Part shown: positions 7,601 to 10,486 of the stretch, piece by piece
Numbering within the stretch: position 1 is the first letter of the stretch
Layout of the letters: each line of letters starts with the position of its first letter
Origin: Chromera velia
Taxonomy: Eukaryota; Sar; Chromeraceae
Assembly (NCBI GenBank): GCA_018398765.1
Contig: JAHBMJ010003491.1
Location: 1-10,486, forward strand
Direction: 5' to 3'
Length of the DNA: 10,486 nt
The notes under the pieces: model-generated
What the model was told of the DNA's origin: nothing
Database searches by the model: none
The model's input: only the letters and a program-made list of their open reading frames with translations
Program-made: the position numbers and the translations under genes

Positions 7601-10105
7601 CCCAATCGAACAACGACACCAGCACAGGCTCACACTCCCACTCGCATCTGAAGACCTCTGCAGGACACTTTCCAACGTCGACCCCACAACTCCACTCCAC
7701 AACTGCCACCAGACTTCCTCGGCTCGGGACACACGGAGGGGAAGAAGGAGAAGGGAGCCGGGCCCCCACCCACAACGATACCCCTCCTCTCCCTCCGTTC
7801 AAGCCGTTCAATGCTCTTTCCACACCCCTTCTGCTCTTTTGAAAGAACGACACAGGCGTCCCTCCCAACATCAGATCTTCCAGATTCCACTTCCCCTCTG
7901 AAGACAGATCCCAATCCACCTCTCCCCCAGCTGCTCTGGCCTTTATCGTCACACGCCCTTCATCACCACACACACTGCCCAGACCTCCGCTTCTCTCACT
8001 CTCGAAGCCCACCCCCCTCTCATCCTTGAAACCCCACCCGAACGGAGGCGAGGCAAAGGACTTTTTGTTGACTACACCGAACTCAACCCACGAGCTCCGT
8101 CCGTACTTATCTAAGGGAGGCGGACCACTGCCGGCTGCCCTTGTTGTACTCCACCGGAAGGAAATTTCAGGACGGAAGACGACCCTCTGTTCGAGTGGGT
8201 ACAGAAACACAAACGCACCCGATCCCGCACCCCCCTGAGCATCATCAGCAGAAACAGGAGCTCTCTCCTCCGACCACAAATGGCCCTCTGGGAAGAGGCC
8301 TGTGGAGGCGACGACAACTCCATAGGAGACGCCCTGAAAAGGCACACGTAGAGAGAAAGAGAGAAAGAGAGAGAGAGAGAGGGAGGGAGGGAGGGAGGGA
8401 GGCGGCAGAACAGAATGGAGACTCGAAGTGGTCGAGCTTAGGAGAGAACAAAAGAGAGAAGGAAAGAACAAAAACAAAACGAGGGAAGCAACAAATACCG
8501 GAGAATTGAAAAATGTCAAGCGCGGGATAAAGACACTGGACAAACATCCGAGAACGCGCCAACCACAGAGGAATGCAGTGGCTTGAAGGCATGCGGGACA
8601 AAATTTGTGCGCGTCTTCAATAAGGAAGAGACAAAAAAACAAAAAAACGAGAAGAAGAAAAAACTACTCCTCCCACCGATCAACTCACATTGAGGGTGAC
8701 CGGTTCGAATTCTTCAGGGAACTTTTGGGCGAACAGACACCCCGGGTGGCGGCTGTGCTTCTGCCCTCCTTCCTCTCCCTCTCCCTCGATGGGATTCCGA
8801 GCGATCCCCTTCCTCGTGCTGCAACCCTCGGCTTTCACTGATTCCTTTCCGTTTGGACCCCTGCCATCAAACATCTCCTGCGACTTCGGACATGTACAGG
8901 GGGGCAGTTCCAGTCTGATCGTCTTCTTCACTTCTTCGGAGTCCTTTCTTTCCCTCTTCCACGATATTGATGATGCGTTTTTTGTCTTTTGACTGCTCTG
9001 ATCCGCTTTCTTTTTCTCTTGCCCTCTTTTGTACTGGCTCATCATCCAGTGCTTCTCTTGCGCTTCATTCCTCTGAGCACCGACTAAATTCAAAGGCTCT
9101 CTTTTTGCATGCACAGCAGCACAATCCTCAGGGGGGACACGCTGCTGAATGCGTGCGTCGGCACTCATCGGGCCCCTCCCGTCGTCACCCTGGTGATCGG
9201 TTCGCTCCTTCTCCTCCTCCTCCACTGGCTGGAAGTCCATTTGGTTCTTCCGTTCAGACCCTTGTTGAGCGTCCACATCCCCCCCAGTCGACAGAAAGAC
9301 GGAGCACGGCCTCATCAAAAGAGGAAAAACGCTGGAAGAGATGCTGCAGGTGCCTGTGCAATCCTGCGTCGTCTGTCCTCCCCCTGCAAAGTGACGCGAA
9401 GCAAAAGAACCATGGAGGGAGAAAGAAACCGGCGGCCTTCATCTCCCGTGAAGGATTTGCATCTTCTTTGTCTTGTCCACAGCCTAGGCAAGGGAAAACA
9501 CACGAGAGAAGCCTTTCTGAAAATCTCGTTTGTGCTTGGAAAGGAGCGGGTGCGTGGCAGAGAACAACTTTGTGATGCTGCACACACCAATCTCTTCCTC
9601 TCTCTCTCATGGCTGTCAAGAAGACTACGAGAAACAAACAAACAATCTTCTCTAAGCATCATTCTTGAAGAGCCTCGGGTGCTGACCTGCCTCATGAAGC
9701 GTCGAGGCTCCTCCTGCCTTCTGCAGACCGTCTCTGCGTGTGTCCTCGTCTGCCCAGTCAGACTGAGGATTGGTACTTCGAGAGCCGTCTCCTTCGTTCG
9801 AGAGCTCCCGAAAAGGCTCCCTTCTCTGAACTGTGAGCGATCCCTCTTGGCTGAAGGGGCTGCAATTGTATGCAGGGCTGCAGACGAGGTCAGACTCGAC
9901 AAACGTCTTTTCAGTTCCGTGCGGCTGCTCAGAGGGCTTTGAAACTCCCCCCTTACACCCATCGGCTCGTTCAACGACCAGACGTCTCATACCTGAATTC
10001 TATTTCACCTTCCTTGCCCACACTGATTTCCTGGACAGGAAGGGCGGTCCACCAAGCACCGAGAGAAAATCGACACCTTCCCTCCAAAGGGTCGAATGCT
10101 TTAAA
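832..10105 (-). CDS. Large multi-exon gene for a repetitive beta-rich, cysteine-containing protein (whole gene model, 5' end uncertain)
   Basis: Ten minus-strand exons join through nine GT-AG introns without breaking the frame: 9993-~10105, 9687-9877, 8689-9383, 7293-8333, 6532-6861, 4918-6165, 4128-4661, 2465-3858, 1675-1933 and 832-1350, ending at TGA 832-834. The visible product is about 2,080 residues. Intron phases are 2 (A/B), 1 (B/C), 0 for C/D to G/H, 2 (H/I) and 0 (I/J). I recognise no named domain. Seen directly: repeated short beta-strand-like segments, a recurring CxC cysteine motif, Gly/Glu-rich linkers, and sequons such as NLT, NAT, NRT, NKS and NET. Inference: an extracellular or surface protein made of repeated modules. 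No signal peptide is seen because the N-terminus is unresolved, and no clear transmembrane segment is visible. The 5' end is uncertain: either upstream exons lie beyond the window, or translation starts at ATG 9988-9990, which is in frame with exon B. Confidence 0.72.
1351..1674 (-). other. Intron I/J (324 bp)
   Basis: Weak donor GTCTGT and strong acceptor gcctgcag. It carries the compound (CT)n-(CA)n-(GA)n microsatellite at 1550-1629. Confidence 0.58.
1550..1629. repeat. Compound microsatellite (CT)n-(CA)n-(GA)n
   Basis: Directly visible: CT run 1550-1563, CA run about 1563-1596, GA run 1601-1629. The CT and GA arms are complementary, so they can pair around the CA stretch. It is intronic in the gene model. 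Confidence 0.97.
1675..1933 (-). CDS. Exon I
   Basis: The acceptor ctctgtgcag at 1934 follows a strong C/T-rich tract. One base completes the Arg codon split by exon H, then 86 codons run to a weaker donor CTGGAG|GTCTGT at 1675/1674, in phase 0 with exon J. The peptide runs FRMVSQGLPGACIESWNEQR to the end SPLFRLE, with a CC pair (AGGCCALED) and little low-complexity sequence. The frame agrees on both sides, which is the main support; the donor is the weakest in the gene. The alternatives are a shifted donor within the next 40 bases, or that this segment is skipped. Confidence 0.58.
1934..2464 (-). other. Intron H/I (531 bp)
   Basis: GTCAGT donor at 2464 and tctgtgcag acceptor at 1934. It holds an ACTC tandem repeat at 2257-2285 and a short CT run near 2036-2046. 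The open frames inside carry no protein-like composition. Confidence 0.6.
2257..2285. repeat. (ACTC)n tandem repeat
   Basis: About five ACTC units followed by a slightly changed unit, inside intron H/I. Confidence 0.92.
2465..3858 (-). CDS. Exon H: two tandem modules and an acidic, glycine-rich tail
   Basis: The acceptor cgtgcgcag at 3859 and donor TTCAG|GTCAGT at 2465/2464 bound 464 codons plus two bases (phase 2 at the end). Module 1 starts NFRLKFFLGV at residue 1 and has PLRFSFEVE at residues 42-50. Module 2 starts GVRFRLSV at residue 114 and has PLRFSFTF at residues 180-187. About residues 205-355 are Glu/Gly-rich with several Cys (LKCTDECMDVGGG) and a poly-Gly coded by an 11-base C run on the plus strand. 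Near residue 363 strands resume (TVCTFEVSFP, PLCLYVFDE, GGLRFVPLW). One sequon (NKS) is present. The exon appears to fuse two ancestral units that elsewhere sit in separate exons. Confidence 0.8.
4128..4661 (-). CDS. Exon G: beta-rich symmetric exon
   Basis: The acceptor gcgtgcag at 4662 is preceded by a TG repeat, and the donor is TTTGAG|GTGGGT at 4128/4127. The exon encodes 178 residues, phase 0 at both ends. It starts GYVLEVIFGSVEIENEDVLR, a strand-loop-strand pattern, then FWVRVGREEENRTD (sequon NRT) and PPLTVRFGLEGG, which parallels the order in exon H (FRLKFFLGV, then MRLQILEF, then PLRFSFEVE). Further strands follow (VGVELFGVHVG, LGWVFSVPGG). It ends EEFELFE. The parallel with exon H, together with phase-0 borders, argues for exon duplication. 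No named domain is recognised. Confidence 0.82.
4668..4690. repeat. CA-rich repeat next to an acceptor
   Basis: CCCA units change to (CA)n. On the transcript strand this is a TG/TGGG repeat ending six bases before the exon G acceptor at 4662. Confidence 0.92.
4918..6165 (-). CDS. Exon F: long symmetric exon with two CxC modules
   Basis: The acceptor cggttgcag at 6166 and donor ATCAAA|GTGAGT at 4918/4917 bound 416 codons, phase 0 at both ends. It starts DSRIYVGLRKGTRTGWG. Two cysteine motifs are seen: SPCTCAVKCG at residues 97-105 and DGQRCACPVTFC at 207-218. Each is followed by strand-like segments (GGLTLEVILHE; ECVFSFSLRATRQGE, TDTVVLEMW, GEIDIEVRGG). The exon has 15 cysteines, all within residues 45-322, consistent with disulfide-bonded extracellular modules. 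The C-terminal part is Leu/Gly/Ala-rich with LLESLLLLRLSEKIKIK at the end; the Leu run is short and charged nearby, so it is unlikely to be a membrane segment. Family unknown. Confidence 0.84.
6166..6531 (-). other. Intron E/F (366 bp)
   Basis: GTCAGT donor and ggttgcag acceptor. A (GT)n(GA)n repeat lies within 40 bp of the donor. No coding signal is seen. Confidence 0.7.
6495..6518. repeat. (GT)n(GA)n microsatellite
   Basis: GT run 6495-6506 changing to GA run 6506-6518, just inside the 5' end of intron E/F. Confidence 0.93.
6532..6861 (-). CDS. Exon E: small symmetric exon with cysteine cluster
   Basis: The acceptor gatcag at 6862 follows a T/C-rich stretch, and the donor is TTTGCG|GTCAGT at 6532/6531. 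The exon encodes 110 residues, phase 0 at both ends. It starts VDSTLRRHLEGQKQ and has cysteines at residues 34, 38 and 43 (DGQTCEVTCRPAVC), then a CC pair at 74-75. Two N-glycosylation sequons, NLT and NAT, lie near residues 57 and 99. It ends NAVKFA. The DGQ-C start of its cysteine motif closely matches DGQRCACPVTFC in exon F, which supports common descent of these segments. The donor (GTCAGT) is acceptable rather than ideal. Confidence 0.76.
6862..7292 (-). other. Intron D/E (431 bp)
   Basis: GTGAGT donor at 7292 and gatcag acceptor at 6862. It contains a TTTC repeat at 7204-7224 and AG-rich sequence. No coding signal is seen. Confidence 0.7.
7204..7224. repeat. (TTTC)n microsatellite
   Basis: About five TTTC units, inside intron D/E. 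Confidence 0.93.
7293..8333 (-). CDS. Exon D: beta-rich, cysteine-containing modules with charged C-terminal linker
   Basis: The acceptor ccttttcag at 8334 and donor ATTCGG|GTGAGT at 7293/7292 bound exactly 347 codons, phase 0 at both ends. The exon starts GVSYGVVVASTGLF and shows many alternating hydrophobic strands (VVFRPEISFRW near residue 55, SSWVEFGVV near 83, GRVTIKA near 129). A cysteine cluster lies at residues 201-251, including FRCEWECEP. About residues 285-340 are a Lys/Glu/Arg-rich stretch (EKRKREEEE), and the exon closes with KFDFIR. I recognise no family. The two-part build (beta-rich part, then charged linker) resembles exon C and suggests modules strung on linkers. Confidence 0.82.
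8334..8688 (-). other. Intron C/D (355 bp)
   Basis: GTGAGT donor and ccttttcag acceptor. A (GA)n/(GGGA)n microsatellite at 8350-8402 reads as CT/CCCT in the transcript and serves as an extended pyrimidine tract just before the acceptor. Confidence 0.72.
8350..8402. repeat. (GA)n plus (GGGA)n microsatellite
   Basis: GA/GAAA repeats run to 8380, then five GGGA units at 8381-8400 and GG at 8401-8402. The plus strand has at least four G-triplets one base apart, a classic G-quadruplex-capable pattern. Confidence 0.96.
8689..9383 (-). CDS. Exon C: charged linker plus first CxC motif
   Basis: The acceptor is a strong pyrimidine tract ending tttgcag at 9384, and the donor is CTCAAT|GTGAGT at 8689/8688. 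The exon completes a split codon and then encodes 231 residues. Residues 1-35 are Cys/Ser-rich (DCTGTCSISSS). About residues 40-155 are a highly charged Glu/Lys/Gln-rich stretch, probably a disordered linker or coiled region. From residue 155 the character changes: TIRLELPPCTCPKS carries a CxC motif at 8890-8898, followed by further cysteines and a strand-like end EPVTLN at the splice site. One sequon (NAS) is present. The charged middle has no stop codon but could hide an unrecognised intron. Confidence 0.66.
9384..9686 (-). other. Intron B/C (303 bp)
   Basis: GTCAGC donor and tttgcag acceptor with a long T/C-rich tract before it. I see no gene inside. The overlapping open frames here are T/C-driven and look non-coding. 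Confidence 0.55.
9687..9877 (-). CDS. Exon B
   Basis: The acceptor ctgcag at 9883-9878 follows a pyrimidine-rich stretch, and the donor is GCAG|GTCAGC at 9687/9686. One leading base completes the codon split by exon A, 63 codons follow, and one base is carried into exon C. The peptide begins PAYNCSPFSQEGSLTVQRRE and continues as a polar, charged segment (SDWADEDTRRDG) that is probably a linker. The same frame is open upstream to ATG 9988-9990, so an unspliced start (MRRLVVERADG...) is the main alternative to the exon A junction. No domain is recognised. Confidence 0.5.
9993..10105 (-). CDS. Exon A (partial, 5' boundary uncertain)
   Basis: The minus-strand frame is open from 10105, just after an in-frame TAA, down to the donor CAG|GTATGA at 9993/9992. 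The peptide includes CRFSLGAWWTALPVQEISVG and then EGEIEFR, which is strand-like and ends in the alternating hydrophobic pattern seen at other exon ends. The real 5' boundary may be a good acceptor (cctgtccag) at 10031, leaving a 38-nt exon, or lie further right near the AT-rich flank. The exon ends in phase 2 and matches exon B. No ATG precedes it in frame. If translation instead starts at ATG 9988-9990, this stretch would be 5' UTR or non-coding. Confidence 0.42.
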
Positions 10106-10418
10106 TTAATTTCCTTTCGAGAAGGCTCCTCCTCTTTTATTAATATTGACACAAGGAAAGAGAAAAAAGTGCCCAACTCGCTTGGAGGAACAGCAAGTTA
10201 TTGCCAACCCCACGGTTAGCCGATCACTTGGTCGATGCGATTGGCTTGAAGACCTAACTCGAGATTTTTAGATTTCTAAAGTTAATATTTAACAGGGGTG
10301 AGTGTCTAAAATTACATTAAAATTTAAAAGCATCTTTAAGTAGAATTTTTAAAGTTAGGGACTAAAGGGGTGATTTAAAAAGTGATAGTCCAAGCTAAAA
10401 TCGGTTTTAACTGTCGAC
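10106..10418. other. AT-rich flank or AT-rich intron
   Basis: Composition turns AT-rich from about 10100, with stops in all frames. It contains a degenerate direct repeat at 10277-10301 and 10350-10373. It could be the promoter side of the gene, or an intron if 10419-10469 is an upstream exon. No gene is seen. Confidence 0.5.
10277..10373. repeat. Degenerate direct repeat, about 73 bp apart
   Basis: Both copies begin TAAAGTTA and end AGGGGTGA after 8-9 variable bases (copies at 10277-10301 and 10350-10373). This suggests an old tandem duplication or the edge of a decayed repeat element. Confidence 0.7.
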
Positions 10419-10469
10419 GTCAATCTCAAAGTCTTCGTTTTTCCTTCTGTCATCTGACCCATACAGCAC
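10419..10469 (-). CDS. Possible upstream exon at the right edge
   Basis: On the minus strand, acceptor gtatgtgcag at 10470 is followed by an open frame VLYGSDDRRKNEDFEID, then GTCGAC as a poor donor at 10418, in phase 0. DFEI also occurs in exon H. The stretch is short, the donor is weak, and a second frame (starting MGQMTEGKTK) is also open. It is listed because GC content rises again here, which would fit a gene that continues past the window. Confidence 0.2.
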
Positions 10470-10486
10470 CTGCACATACAAGGACA

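Noticed and set aside
8405-8642. Hydrophobic Phe/Ser/Leu peptide upstream of exon D that could pass for a signal peptide
   Set aside because: It derives from the CT-rich intron just before the acceptor at 8334, and the frame from exon C joins in phase without it.
9109-9942. 277-residue plus-strand open frame
   Set aside because: It spans the inferred introns and exons B/C on the other strand, and its composition is mixed with no recognisable motif. The minus-strand frame joins correctly to the rest of the gene. It is the strongest plus-strand alternative, but still unsupported.
10218-10246. Imperfect inverted repeat (AGCCGATC / GATTGGCT)
   Set aside because: Only seven of eight bases pair around a 13-base loop, with no T-run or tRNA-like arms; likely chance.

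Overview
This window looks like nuclear DNA from a protist with intron-rich genes. The central 9.7 kb is GC-rich and is best explained by one large protein-coding gene on the minus strand. Evidence for a eukaryote: long open stretches end at GT...AG boundaries rather than start/stop codons, most acceptors are preceded by pyrimidine-rich tracts, (GA)n/(CA)n/(GGGA)n microsatellites sit in the inferred introns, and there are no bacterial-type gene starts. A chromerid-like alveolate or another alga is a guess from overall style (long multi-exon gene, GC-rich exons, pyrimidine-rich introns); nothing in the sequence settles the lineage.

Layout: 1-345 is an AT-rich flank with a cluster of TGAACCT motifs and short tandem repeats. 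832-10105 (minus strand) holds ten inferred exons, read right to left: A (9993 to about 10105), B (9687-9877), C (8689-9383), D (7293-8333), E (6532-6861), F (4918-6165), G (4128-4661), H (2465-3858), I (1675-1933), J (832-1350). They are separated by nine GT-AG introns of 115-531 bp and keep one reading frame across every junction. An optional further C-terminal exon is possible at 413-512. 10105-10430 is AT-rich with a degenerate direct repeat, and a weak possible upstream exon lies at the right edge (10419-10469). The N-terminus is not certain to be inside the window.

The visible product is about 2,080 residues. I do not recognise a named family. It seems to be built from repeated beta-strand-rich, cysteine-containing modules: exons D to G have phase 0 at both ends, and many junctions fall between a short hydrophobic strand and a second strand. 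A CxC cysteine motif recurs in exons C, F (twice) and J, with a related motif in E, and exon H contains two copies of PLRFSF exactly 138 residues apart. The cysteine content and scattered N-glycosylation sequons suggest an extracellular or secretory-pathway protein, but no signal peptide or clear membrane segment is visible. I saw no convincing plus-strand gene, tRNA, rRNA, CRISPR array or autonomous transposon.
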